From: Emticicia sp. C21
Lineage (GTDB): Bacteria; Bacteroidota; Bacteroidia; Cytophagales; Spirosomataceae
Direction of reading: 5' to 3'
Length of the DNA: 64,000 nucleotides
Assembly: GCF_003418935.1 (NCBI RefSeq)
Contig: NZ_QVMT01000011.1
Span: 62,353-126,352, forward strand
The translations under genes and the position numbers were made by a program. The notes under the pieces were generated by a model that was not told the origin of the DNA, did not search any database, and was given only the letters and a program-made list of their open reading frames with translations. Shown here one piece after another: positions 27,769 to 36,977 of the stretch (position 1 is the stretch's first letter; each line of letters starts with the position of its first letter).

Positions 27769-27870
27769 TTTAGTGAATGAGTGATTGAGTGAATTGGTGA
27801 TTTATATTACTAATTGCGTAACATAGTTTTTAATCACTCAATCACTTACTCACTCAATCACTCAATTCTC
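27769..27870. repeat. Inverted repeat, AGTGA family, copy 2
   Basis: TTTAGTGAATGAGTGATTG words (27769-27802) are matched by AATCACTCA/CACTCAATCACTCAA words (27830-27866) in reverse complement, with some register slippage. It fills the space between the two heparinase-like genes. It also creates a false in-frame start at 27814 for the next gene. Confidence 0.75.
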
Positions 27871-27876
27871 AAACTT

Positions 27877-29811
27877 ATGAAAATCTTCCTCACATATTCA
27901 TTAATAAGCCTTACCCTGATTTGCCAGGCTCAAGTGACTCAAAGAAATATTCTGGGTACAAAATATTCTTTAGATGCCTATAAATCAAGTCTAATTCCTA
28001 GAAGCCAATGGAAGCCCTATCCGAAGACACCAGAAGAATGGAAAGCCGCTTTACCGGATAGCTTGATTCAATCAATTATTAAGGCAGGAGAATTAACGGC
28101 TAAGAAAGAAATGCCACAAATGTCGGCTACAATTCTGATGAATTATGTACGCTCTGGCGATCGTGAAGAGCATTCAAAAATATCATTTGGTCGCCGTGTT
28201 AATCTGATGGATTTAGTTCTGGCGGAATCTGTTGAGGGTAAAGGGCGTTTTACAGAAGATATTATGAACTATGTTTGGGCTATCTGTGAAGAGACCTATT
28301 GGGGTGTGCCTGCACACTTAGGCGTTCAGAAAGCAAAAAGTGGTTTGCCTGACGTAGAAGACCCAACTGTAGATCTATTCGGTGCTGAAACGGCCTCTGC
28401 TTTAGGATTAACCGATTATTTCGTGGGTGATAAATTGGATAAAATCTCACCATTGATCCGCAAAAGAATTTATTCAGAAACAAACCGTAAGATTTTTGAG
28501 CCAATCAAACAAGTTGAACGTTATGGCTGGTTGAGTAAAAAAAATCCGGTAAATAACTGGAACCCCTGGATAGTTTCTAACCTGCTGATAGCTGATTTAT
28601 TTCTAGAGTCTGACGAAAGCAAAAGAGCTGCCAATGCATATACTTATTCTACGCTGATGGATGCCTACCTGAATAGCTTGGGTGATGATGGTGGTTGCGA
28701 CGAAGGTCCTAGTTACTGGTTTGCCGCAGGTGCTTGTGTGTTCGATGCCCTTGAAACCTTATCGAGTGCTTCTAACGGTAAAATCAATATCTTTGACCAG
28801 CCAATTGTGAAAAACCTGGCGGCTTATGTGTATAAAACACATATTGCCGATGATTACTTTGTGAATTTTGCTGATGCTGATCCAAAACTTCGTCCTGATG
28901 GAATAATGCTATATCGTTTCGGGCAAGCACTAAATGATGATACACTTAAGCAGTTTGGGCTTTGGGCTTTTAAAAAATTTCCTACTACCTCTACTGCAAA
29001 TGGTAGTTTTCATCGCATGCGCAGATTATCCAATATTCTTGCATTAAACCAGATACCAAAGACTATCACTGCTTATAAACCATATCCTGATGCCTGGTTT
29101 CATGATATACAGGTGCTTACTACCCGTGCCTCAAACGGATTTTATCTGGCAACACATGCTGGTCATAATGCCGAAAGCCATAATCATAATGATGTAGGAG
29201 ACTTTCTGTTATATGCCAATGGTGAACCGGTAATTATTGATGCAGGACGCGGTAATTATACGGCTCGTACATTCTCTTCAAAACGTTACGAATTATGGTT
29301 TACGCAATCGCAATACCATAATCTGCCAATCATTAATGGCAAAGGACAATTAGCCGGACGTCAATATGAGGGAGCCAATGTGAAAAGCGTAGTAAACGAT
29401 AAAGAAGCTACCTTGAATATGGATATTGCACCGGCTTACGATAAATCCACAGGTGTCCAAACGTGGAATCGTACGGTGAAACTGAATAAAATAAAAAATC
29501 AGGTAGAAATCACAGACGACTATACTTTAACCCAGAAGCCAACTTCTTTGGAGCAGGTATTCATGACGGTTTGTGAAGTAAATACAGATGCTCCAGGCAA
29601 GATTGTTCTGACCACACCTAAGAAGCAAAGCGTAACAGTATTGTACGATGCTAAAATCTGGACAGTTTCAACAGACCTGCCATCAACCGAAGGTATGGAG
29701 TACAAAAGCTTTAAAACTAAATGGGATAGTCACCCTGTGCGTCGCATTATACTCAACAACAAGACCTTATCACAAAAAGGCAAGAATGCTTTTACCGTTG
29801 TGATGAATTAG
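27877..29811 (+). CDS. Heparinase II/III-family polysaccharide lyase-like protein 2
   Basis: A 644-residue secreted protein. I placed the start at the ATG at 27877, which gives a proper signal peptide (MKIFLTYSLISLTLICQAQ); an upstream in-frame start at 27814 would translate the AGTGA repeat. It has an alpha/alpha toroid N-terminal domain and a C-terminal beta-sandwich with the superfamily motif SHNHNDVGDF (H435, H437, D439), followed by EPVIIDAGRGNYT. It differs in sequence and layout from the first heparinase-like protein, so the two are not recent duplicates and may act on different linkages of one glycan. A terminator follows. Confidence 0.88.
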   Translation: MKIFLTYSLISLTLICQAQVTQRNILGTKYSLDAYKSSLIPRSQWKPYPKTPEEWKAALPDSLIQSIIKAGELTAKKEMPQMSATILMNYVRSGDREEHSKISFGRRVNLMDLVLAESVEGKGRFTEDIMNYVWAICEETYWGVPAHLGVQKAKSGLPDVEDPTVDLFGAETASALGLTDYFVGDKLDKISPLIRKRIYSETNRKIFEPIKQVERYGWLSKKNPVNNWNPWIVSNLLIADLFLESDESKRAANAYTYSTLMDAYLNSLGDDGGCDEGPSYWFAAGACVFDALETLSSASNGKINIFDQPIVKNLAAYVYKTHIADDYFVNFADADPKLRPDGIMLYRFGQALNDDTLKQFGLWAFKKFPTTSTANGSFHRMRRLSNILALNQIPKTITAYKPYPDAWFHDIQVLTTRASNGFYLATHAGHNAESHNHNDVGDFLLYANGEPVIIDAGRGNYTARTFSSKRYELWFTQSQYHNLPIINGKGQLAGRQYEGANVKSVVNDKEATLNMDIAPAYDKSTGVQTWNRTVKLNKIKNQVEITDDYTLTQKPTSLEQVFMTVCEVNTDAPGKIVLTTPKKQSVTVLYDAKIWTVSTDLPSTEGMEYKSFKTKWDSHPVRRIILNNKTLSQKGKNAFTVVMN

Positions 29812-29835
29812 TACATACAAATAATTGTTTGCCAT

Positions 29836-29869
29836 ATATGCCGACTTCTTCTAGAATCGGCATATTTTT
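29836..29869 (+). terminator. Terminator after heparinase-like gene 2
   Basis: ATATGCCGA (29836-29844) pairs with TCGGCATAT (29857-29865), with inner TTC/GAA pairing, followed by TTTT. It separates locus 1 from the convergent MFS gene. Confidence 0.8.
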
Positions 29870-29906
29870 CTAATGTAGTTTCAAGAACCCGTTGAGAGTA
29901 AAAACT

Positions 29907-31064
29907 CTATTTCTCCTTAAAGGTAAAAGCAACAATCATCAGCAAAACACTCACTGAACCTAAAGCAACTGATAAGGAGGTCAGTTCGGCTACCAAGCCC
30001 AATAGAGCAGGGCCTGCTAGTTGTCCGATATAGCCAAGTGTAGTTACGCCAGCAATGGCCGCGCTTGGCGCCATATCAGGCAGATTTCCGGCAGTACTGA
30101 AAAATACAGGAACAATATTCGCACAGCCGATTCCTACAAGTATAAAACCAATTATAGTGGCAATTCCCCAAGGGATAAGAATAGCCAGAAGAATACCAGC
30201 AGAAGCAAGGATTGCTCCATAAAGCACTACTTTCTGAGAGCTAAACTGATTGATAATTTTATCACCAGATAGTCTCATAATTGACATGGCCACCGAGAAG
30301 GCAGCAAAACCTAGCCCGGAGGTAGATTCTGTAAAGTTTCTGTGAAATTGGAGGAATACAGCACTCCAATCCAAAATAGCACCCTCTGCCAGAAATGCTA
30401 CAAAGCACATCAAGCCTAAAATCAACACCCTACCCTTAGGTATATTAAGCGTCGCTGAGTCGACTTGCTTTTCTTCTGAATGTGGAAGTAGATTGTTATA
30501 TTGACTTATAGAGATAAGTACTAATAGGCCGGAAATAGAGAAGACAGCAACAGTAGAAGATAAGCCTAATCCTAAGAAAAAGCCTAGGCCCAATGATCCG
30601 ATAAGTCCACCAACGCTAAAAAGACCATGAAACGAAGACATAATATATTTTCCTATTCGCTCCTGTACTATTACAGCCTGTGCATTCATCGATACATCGA
30701 TAGCTCCAATTCCTATCCCAAATAGATATAAAGAAATAGCTAAAGCAATGCTGGTATTGGCAAATAAAAGAAGAGGTAATACAGCTGCAATTATAAGAGC
30801 TGCAATAAGCATAATTAATCGGCTACCGAATTTATTAATAAGCAAACCTGTAAAAGGCATAATAGTCATGGCTCCTGCCCCTAAACAAAGTAATATAAGA
30901 CCCAGAGTCGCGTCATTGAGTTGAAGTCGGATTTTAGCCAATGGCACCATGGGTACCCAGGTAGCTAACCCAATACCACAAACCAGAAAGATAAATAGGG
31001 TAGAGATACGGGCTTTTTTTAGTTTTTTCCGTGCAGATAAATCGTCGGTTAATGAGGCAATCAT
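29907..31064 (-). CDS. MFS transporter (YbjJ-like)
   Basis: A 385-residue membrane protein with about 12 hydrophobic helices in two bundles and a central cytoplasmic loop (about 195-210, PHSEEKQVDSATL). The arrangement and GIGIGAIDVSMNAQAV and FHGLFSVGGLIGS motifs match the YbjJ-like branch of the major facilitator superfamily, which includes putative sugar transporters. It is convergent with locus 1 and may import the sugars released there, but orientation means it is separately transcribed. Substrate unknown. Confidence 0.82.
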   Translation of the reverse strand: MIASLTDDLSARKKLKKARISTLFIFLVCGIGLATWVPMVPLAKIRLQLNDATLGLILLCLGAGAMTIMPFTGLLINKFGSRLIMLIAALIIAAVLPLLLFANTSIALAISLYLFGIGIGAIDVSMNAQAVIVQERIGKYIMSSFHGLFSVGGLIGSLGLGFFLGLGLSSTVAVFSISGLLVLISISQYNNLLPHSEEKQVDSATLNIPKGRVLILGLMCFVAFLAEGAILDWSAVFLQFHRNFTESTSGLGFAAFSVAMSIMRLSGDKIINQFSSQKVVLYGAILASAGILLAILIPWGIATIIGFILVGIGCANIVPVFFSTAGNLPDMAPSAAIAGVTTLGYIGQLAGPALLGLVAELTSLSVALGSVSVLLMIVAFTFKEK

Positions 31065-31629
31065 AAGACTCTTTATAGTTAAAGTATTAATTCTCCAAAG
31101 AAATGAACATTTTCAGAAACCACAGGTATATTTTAAAAAAAAATATTAATTGCTTTTTAATATTTAATAATATTGCCAATTTTACAACTAGTATTAACTA
31201 ACCCGTGAAACCTAATTAACCCAGTCTGTATAGACCTCACCTAGTAATTTTATAGTGCAAACTTTCCCAAAAAGTCTTGATAAAGTCTAATCTTATTGAT
31301 TAGAATTCGCGCTTTTCAGAAGATCAACAAAACTTGTTTTCGACTGAATAGGATTATCCGAAGAATTTTTAAAATATTTTAAAAACTTTTGCATTCTTTT
31401 CTCTTTGGAGTTCTAAAAGGAGCTAAGTATTTGATTTCTAGAGAATATCTGCTTATAATGACCTCTTTTGTTTTGATGATTTTAATTTAAAAAATACCAT
31501 ATTACGTAAATTTGCTAAACCGTTTTTGTTTGTATTTTTTTAAGAATATTTAAAATGATTTAGGGATTTTAGAGACTTAATTGACTATACATATTAGAAT
31601 TCATACGTTTGAAAACTGACCTACCTATA
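31065..31629. other. AT-rich intergenic region upstream of fecI, locus 2
   Basis: This 565-base gap between divergent genes holds both promoters. No ORF is convincing. A segment at 31238-31284 resembles 46680-46735 upstream of the second GH5-like gene. A -7-like box lies at 31507-31514. Confidence 0.5.
31507..31514 (+). promoter_or_regulatory. Candidate -7 promoter box for fecI of locus 2
   Basis: TAAATTTG matches TAnnTTTG. TTTTG words lie at 31466-31475, about 31 bases upstream, which is longer than the usual -33/-7 spacing, so support is moderate. Confidence 0.4.
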
Positions 31630-32187
31630 ATGAAGTACCCAAAACTTAGTGATGAAGAATTGGTTGATTTCTTGAAGAGCGATAATGAAACAGCTTTTGA
31701 AGAAATATATAATCGGTATTGGTACAAATTGTTTGGAGTGGCCTATCATGAAATTGGAACAAAAGAAGAGGCTGAAGAATTAGTGCACGATTTGTTTGAA
31801 AGTCTTTGGAATCGCCGTCAGTCAAGTGTTATTAAACATCTAAGTTCTTATTTAGTCGTTTCAATAAAACATTTGTCAACCAATTACATAAAATCGCAAA
31901 TTACACAAAGAAAGTATCAGGAATATTTGATACTCAGCCAGATAAAGCAATCATATTCAACAGACGAAACCGTTCATTTTACTGACTTGTCAAAAGCAGT
32001 GGAAGAAGCGATGAAAAAGCTCCCTGAAAAAAGTTGTGAAATCTTTAAACTTAGTCGTTTTGAAAATCAGTCAGTAAAGGATATTGCCGATAGAATGAAT
32101 CTTTCAGAAAAGGCGGTGGAATATCACCTGACCAAAACTCTCAAAGTATTAAAAGAACAACTCAAAGCTTATCATACCGATAATTAA
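31630..32187 (+). CDS. FecI-type ECF sigma factor, locus 2
   Basis: A 185-residue ECF sigma factor with region 2 (AFEEIYNRYWYKLFGVAYHE, EEAEELVHDLFESLWNRR) and region 4 (SVKDIADRMNLSEKAVEYHL). I chose the ATG at 31630; an in-frame TTG at 31609 would add seven residues. It resembles the sigma factor of locus 1 in length and motifs, but the two are clearly diverged. The fecR gene follows after 44 bases. Confidence 0.92.
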   Translation: MKYPKLSDEELVDFLKSDNETAFEEIYNRYWYKLFGVAYHEIGTKEEAEELVHDLFESLWNRRQSSVIKHLSSYLVVSIKHLSTNYIKSQITQRKYQEYLILSQIKQSYSTDETVHFTDLSKAVEEAMKKLPEKSCEIFKLSRFENQSVKDIADRMNLSEKAVEYHLTKTLKVLKEQLKAYHTDN

Positions 32188-32231
32188 TTTTGTTAAAAAT
32201 TAAAGATACCGTTACATACGGCCTTAGGTCT

Positions 32232-33254
32232 ATGAACCAGCACGAATTCGACAAACTCTTAGAAAAATATTTAGCAGGCGAATGTGACACTGAAGAAGAA
32301 AAACTGATTTGGGAATGGCAGGATAATATGCTCAAAAACAGTCAGTTACTTTTGAATTCAGACGAAAAAGAAGCTATTAAAAAGCATCTTTGGAACAGGA
32401 TTTACAGCAGCACAATTGGTATGTATGAAGAAGAAATCCCGTCAAAAGCTGGTAGGGCATTTACTATTCTTAAATGGGGCGTAGCTGCTATGCTTATGAT
32501 AGGGTTGGTTAATATTTTTCTTATGATGAAAAATAAAAAATCAGATGTAGTGGCAGAGGTTTCTCAAGCGCAGCACACAAGTGATATAGAAGTAAAAAAC
32601 ACTTCGAGTACTGATAGTGAAATAAAACTGGAAGACGGCACTGTAGTAAAATTGAAAAAGAATAGTAGTATAAGTTATCCCAAGCACTTTGGCAAGGAAA
32701 CACGTAATGTATATCTAAAAGGTGAAGCTTTTTTTAAAGTAAAAAGAAACCCGAATGCGCCATTTATCGTACACACGGGAGATTTAGTGACAGAGGTATT
32801 AGGTACAAGTTTCAATGTGAAATCTTATGATAATGCCAAAGCCATAGAGGTATCAGTTACTTCAGGTAGGGTATCAGTCTATGAAATGACTGAGAAATTA
32901 TCGGACAAGAAAAATGGGGTAATACTGACACCGAATCAGAAAGTAGTTTTTGATAAAAGCTCAAAGAAAATAACACCAGGAATCGTGGAAAATCCGATTG
33001 CTCTGACGAGTATTTCCGACAAAATAAGCTTTGTATTTGAAGATGCTCCATTACCCGTAGTATTACAGAAGTTAAAAGACGTATACGGCATAGAAATAAT
33101 AATAGAGAATCAGGATTTAAACCAATGCGCCTTTACCGCCGATTTAAACGACCTGCCGCTGACAACTCAACTTGAATTAATCTGTCGAACGGTTAATGCA
33201 AGATTTGAACAAAGAGGCACCAGCTTCTTTATTAGTGGCGAAGGTTGCAAATAA
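32232..33254 (+). CDS. FecR-type anti-sigma factor, locus 2
   Basis: A 340-residue membrane protein: anti-sigma region (1-75), membrane span (about 81-99), FecR domain (LEDGTVVKLKKNSSISYP, LKGEAFFKVKRNPNAPF, EVLGTSFNV) and DUF4974 at the C-terminus, ending in GTSFFISGEGCK. The counterpart in locus 1 ends in the similar ILISGKGCE. The ATG at 32232 gives the family-typical start NQHEFDKLLEKYLAG; an earlier TTG at 32190 is less likely. Confidence 0.92.
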   Translation: MNQHEFDKLLEKYLAGECDTEEEKLIWEWQDNMLKNSQLLLNSDEKEAIKKHLWNRIYSSTIGMYEEEIPSKAGRAFTILKWGVAAMLMIGLVNIFLMMKNKKSDVVAEVSQAQHTSDIEVKNTSSTDSEIKLEDGTVVKLKKNSSISYPKHFGKETRNVYLKGEAFFKVKRNPNAPFIVHTGDLVTEVLGTSFNVKSYDNAKAIEVSVTSGRVSVYEMTEKLSDKKNGVILTPNQKVVFDKSSKKITPGIVENPIALTSISDKISFVFEDAPLPVVLQKLKDVYGIEIIIENQDLNQCAFTADLNDLPLTTQLELICRTVNARFEQRGTSFFISGEGCK

Positions 33255-33265
33255 AATGAAATCAT

Positions 33266-33275
33266 CTATTAAACC
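33266..33275 (+). promoter_or_regulatory. CTATTAAACC variant motif upstream of susC, locus 2
   Basis: One-base variant of the CTATTCAACC word, again followed by TTA, 68 bases before the leader hairpins. Same relative place as the copy at 20279. Confidence 0.3.
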
Positions 33276-33342
33276 TTATAAATCATAACAATCACCAAAA
33301 AATAACTATAACAAACCAGAATGAAAACATGAAACAAAAAAA

Positions 33343-33410
33343 GCCGACAATGTTGAAACATCATCGGCCTTGCAAAACTCTCAGCCGAACGGCAATTCGG
33401 TATTTGAGAG
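33343..33410 (+). promoter_or_regulatory. Two-hairpin RNA leader of susC, locus 2
   Basis: Hairpin 1 (33343-33368) has GCCGA/TCGGC at the base and ATGT/ACAT at the top, with a small internal mismatch. Hairpin 2 pairs CTCTCA (33378-33383) with TGAGAG (33405-33410), and CCGAA (33385-33389) with TTCGG (33396-33400). It ends exactly 44 bases before the susC ATG, as in locus 1. The base pairs are kept while much of the sequence differs, which supports a real RNA structure. Confidence 0.65.
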
Positions 33411-33453
33411 AAGTAGTTTTTACCTATCACAAGTATAAAAACAACCTAAATGT

Positions 33454-36400
33454 ATGAAAAAAGACGTACGTAGAAAAAATTTTTTGCTCAAAGCAATGAA
33501 AATTACGTTTACTCAACTCTTGATGGTCGCCCTCTTTAGCGGACTTTCCTACGCCTACGATGTGAATGGGCAGGAAGTTCTTAAAACGAATGTTTCGCTA
33601 AAGATAGAATCACTTGAAGTTAAAAAAATTCTAAGCCAGATAGAAAAACAGGCTGATGTGAAGTTTGTGTATAGTTCAAACACTATACGATTGAATCAGA
33701 AAGTATCAATTGTTATAAGTAATAACTTAGCAGAGGTACTAAATGATTTATTCGCACCGCTTCAGATTTCTTATGAGGTAATCGGAGACAGAATTTTACT
33801 GCGTAAAAAATCTCAATTGAAGAAAATGTCCCATATCGACGAACTGCGAATGGAAAACGGAGAAATAATTGAGCAAACAGTAAAAGGAAAAGTAACCGAA
33901 GCTGATAAGAATGAAGGTTTGCCAGGTGTGAGTGTATTGATAAAAGGTACAACAAAAGGTACAACTACCGATGCCGACGGTAATTATTCCTTATCTGTGC
34001 CAGATAATCAATCGGTATTAGTTTTCAGTATCGTAGGTTTTGAACCTACAGAAGTAATTGTAGGTAACCGTACTACCATTGATATAGCTATGAAACCGGA
34101 TGTAAAATCGTTGGGTGAAGTAGTGGTTGTAGGTTATGGTGTTCAGAAAAAAGAAACTGTAACAGGGTCGGTTGTAAGCGTGAAAGGTACTGAGTTGGTA
34201 AAATCTCCAGCCGTAAACCTAAGTAACTCATTAGCAGGTCGTCTTCCGGGTGTTGTTGCCGTCAATAGAAGTGGAGAGCCTGGTTATGATAACTCAGCTA
34301 TTCGTATCCGTGGTGCCAATACATTGAATAATAGTGAAGCCCTGATTGTAATTGATGGAATACCTAACCGTGCCGGTGGTTTATCTCGTTTGAACCCAGC
34401 CGATATTGAAAGTATCTCTGTATTGAAAGATGCTTCTGCTGCCATTTATGGTTCACGTGCGGCCAACGGGGTTATCCTGATTACTACGAAAAGAGGTAAA
34501 ACAGGTAAACCTGAGTTATCATACTCATTCAACCAGGGTTGGGCAAGACCAACTGTTGTTCCTGCCTTAGCAAATGCTTCTCAGTATGTTCAGATGTTGA
34601 ATGACCTTGATATCTATCAGTTGCCAGTAAGTGAGTGGGCTGCTGCCAATCAGGCTTATAAATCAACAGGTGTACATACAAGACCAAACGGTGATCAACG
34701 CAAAGCTCCATTCTCCCCATCTGATATTCAGAAATATGCCGATGGTTCAGATCCATGGTTATATCCTAACACAGACTGGTATGCAGCAACCTTGAAAGAC
34801 TGGTCGCCACAGTCGCGTCATAATGTACAATTAACTGGTGGTACAGAAAATATCAGATACCTGACTTCGCTAGGTTATCAGAACCAGGATGCATTCTATA
34901 AGAAATCAGCGACAGCTTATGAGCAATATGACATCAGAATAAACCTTGATGCTAAAATTAATAAATACATCAATATTCAAGTAGGTTTATTAGGCCGTGA
35001 GGAGTTCAGAAAATTCCCTACAAAACCGGCTGGTGCTATCTTCCGTATGCAGATGCGTGGTAAACCACATCAACCTGCTTACTGGCCAAATGGTTTACCA
35101 GGTCCTGACATCGAAAACGGTGAAAACCCTGTGGTAATTACTACAAATCAAACAGGTTATGAGCATGATAAACAGGATTACTTCCAAACTAATGGACAGA
35201 TAGATATCAAAATCCCTGGTATTGAAGGCCTTAAATTTACAGGTACTGCTGCTATTGACAAACGTATACGTTCAACTAGGCGTTGGGAGACACCTTGGAC
35301 ATTATACGAAAAAGGTACTACTAATAACCCTGATGGTACACCCACACTTGTGGCAAGTAAACGCGGTCCTGCCGAACCTCGCTTGACACTTGGTAACGAA
35401 ACTCAGTTGAACATATTACTAGGAGGTATTGCTACTTACGAACGTACATTCGGTAACCATGGCATCACTGTATTAGCAGGTACTAACCGTGAAACTATTG
35501 CAGGTACTAACTTCAACGCCTTCCGCCGCTACTTTATCTCTACAGCTATTGACCAACTATTTGCTGGTGGTGACCTTGAGAAAAACAACGGTGGTGGTGC
35601 TTACAATACAGCTCGTATCAATTATTTCGGTCGTGCTGCTTACAACTTCCGTGAGAAATACCTTGCTGAGTTCTTGTGGCGTTATGATGGTTCTGATATC
35701 TTCCCTAAAGAAACACGTTACGGTTTCTTCCCAGGTGTGATGTTAGGATGGGTACTTTCTGAAGAAAACTTTATCAAGAAAGCATTACCTATGGTCAGCT
35801 ATTTGAAACTTCGTGGATCATGGGGACAAATGGGTAATGATCAGGTGTATTTACCTAATACAACTACTGCAGCTACTTATCAGTACTTATCAACCTATGG
35901 ATTCCGTAGTTATATTATCAATAACACGGAGACAAAAACCTTGTTTGAAACACGTATTCCTAATAATAATATTACCTGGGAGGTTGCCAATAACTCTAAC
36001 TTAGGTTTAGAAGGATCATTATTCAATGGTAAACTGTCATTCGAATTTGATGTGTTCTCAAACAAACGTACAAATATCTTGTGGTTCAGAAATGCCTCTG
36101 TTCCTCAATCTACTGGTTTGACACTTCCTGCTGAAAATATCGGAGAGGTTTCTAACAAAGGTTGGGAATTTAACATTGGTTATCGGAGCCAGGTTGGTGA
36201 TTTTAAATACAGCGTGAGTGTAAATGGTGGATATGCTAAAAACAAAGTAGTGTTCTGGGACGAAGCTCCAGGTGCGCCTGAGTGGCAACGTACTACCGGT
36301 CGTCCAATGAATACATATCAGGCTTATTTATACGATGGCGTATTTAAAGATCAGGCAGAAATTGACGCAAACCCGATTGATTACAAATCTATCGTAAACC

Positions 36401-36957
36401 AATTGCGCCCGGGAGATATGAAATACAAAGATTACAATGGTGATGGCAAGATTACACCTGACGATCAGGTTCGTACAGATAATACTAACTTACCTCTGTT
36501 CCAAGGTGGTGCTAATATTAGTGCACAATACAAAAACTTTGACCTTGCTATCCTGTTCCAAGGAGCTGCAGGTGCTAAGCAATATGTAAGTGCAGGTGAG
36601 TCTGGTAACATCGGTAACTTCTTGTTGGACATTTATGAAAACCGTTGGACAATCGACAACCCAAGTAGCGTACACCCACGTATTGCTAACCGTAGTGACC
36701 AATACTACTCAAATGGTAATACCTATTGGTTAAGAAGTACAGACTATATCCGTCTGAAAAACTTCGAAGTAGGTTATACTATTCCTGCTACCTTGGGATC
36801 AAAAATTGGTTTAAATAATTTTAGAGTTTATGTAAATGGACTAAACATGTTGACATGGGATAAACTGAAAGTGTATGATCCGGAAACTGATAACTCAACT
36901 GGTCAGTACTATCCACAATCAAAAATCATTAATGTAGGTTTAACAGCAACATTCTAA
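33454..36957 (+). CDS. SusC-family TonB-dependent receptor with STN domain, locus 2
   Basis: A 1167-residue outer-membrane transporter with a signal region (about 12-35, GLSYAYDVNGQE), STN domain (about 42-115, KKILSQIEKQADVKFVYSS), carboxypeptidase-regulatory-like domain (about 140-220), TonB-dependent plug (about 225-345, EVVVVGYGVQKKE, IRIRGANTLNNSEALIVIDG) and a large barrel. The STN domain links it to the FecI/FecR pair immediately upstream. The start ATGAAAAAA is preceded by the same ATGT overlap as in locus 1. SusD follows after 20 bases. Confidence 0.95.
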   Translation: MKKDVRRKNFLLKAMKITFTQLLMVALFSGLSYAYDVNGQEVLKTNVSLKIESLEVKKILSQIEKQADVKFVYSSNTIRLNQKVSIVISNNLAEVLNDLFAPLQISYEVIGDRILLRKKSQLKKMSHIDELRMENGEIIEQTVKGKVTEADKNEGLPGVSVLIKGTTKGTTTDADGNYSLSVPDNQSVLVFSIVGFEPTEVIVGNRTTIDIAMKPDVKSLGEVVVVGYGVQKKETVTGSVVSVKGTELVKSPAVNLSNSLAGRLPGVVAVNRSGEPGYDNSAIRIRGANTLNNSEALIVIDGIPNRAGGLSRLNPADIESISVLKDASAAIYGSRAANGVILITTKRGKTGKPELSYSFNQGWARPTVVPALANASQYVQMLNDLDIYQLPVSEWAAANQAYKSTGVHTRPNGDQRKAPFSPSDIQKYADGSDPWLYPNTDWYAATLKDWSPQSRHNVQLTGGTENIRYLTSLGYQNQDAFYKKSATAYEQYDIRINLDAKINKYINIQVGLLGREEFRKFPTKPAGAIFRMQMRGKPHQPAYWPNGLPGPDIENGENPVVITTNQTGYEHDKQDYFQTNGQIDIKIPGIEGLKFTGTAAIDKRIRSTRRWETPWTLYEKGTTNNPDGTPTLVASKRGPAEPRLTLGNETQLNILLGGIATYERTFGNHGITVLAGTNRETIAGTNFNAFRRYFISTAIDQLFAGGDLEKNNGGGAYNTARINYFGRAAYNFREKYLAEFLWRYDGSDIFPKETRYGFFPGVMLGWVLSEENFIKKALPMVSYLKLRGSWGQMGNDQVYLPNTTTAATYQYLSTYGFRSYIINNTETKTLFETRIPNNNITWEVANNSNLGLEGSLFNGKLSFEFDVFSNKRTNILWFRNASVPQSTGLTLPAENIGEVSNKGWEFNIGYRSQVGDFKYSVSVNGGYAKNKVVFWDEAPGAPEWQRTTGRPMNTYQAYLYDGVFKDQAEIDANPIDYKSIVNQLRPGDMKYKDYNGDGKITPDDQVRTDNTNLPLFQGGANISAQYKNFDLAILFQGAAGAKQYVSAGESGNIGNFLLDIYENRWTIDNPSSVHPRIANRSDQYYSNGNTYWLRSTDYIRLKNFEVGYTIPATLGSKIGLNNFRVYVNGLNMLTWDKLKVYDPETDNSTGQYYPQSKIINVGLTATF

Positions 36958-36977
36958 AAAATTTAACTTAAACAGCA

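Noticed and set aside
27814-27876. Longer heparinase-like protein 2 starting in the repeat
   Set aside because: The added residues are a translation of the AGTGA inverted repeat and destroy the signal peptide.
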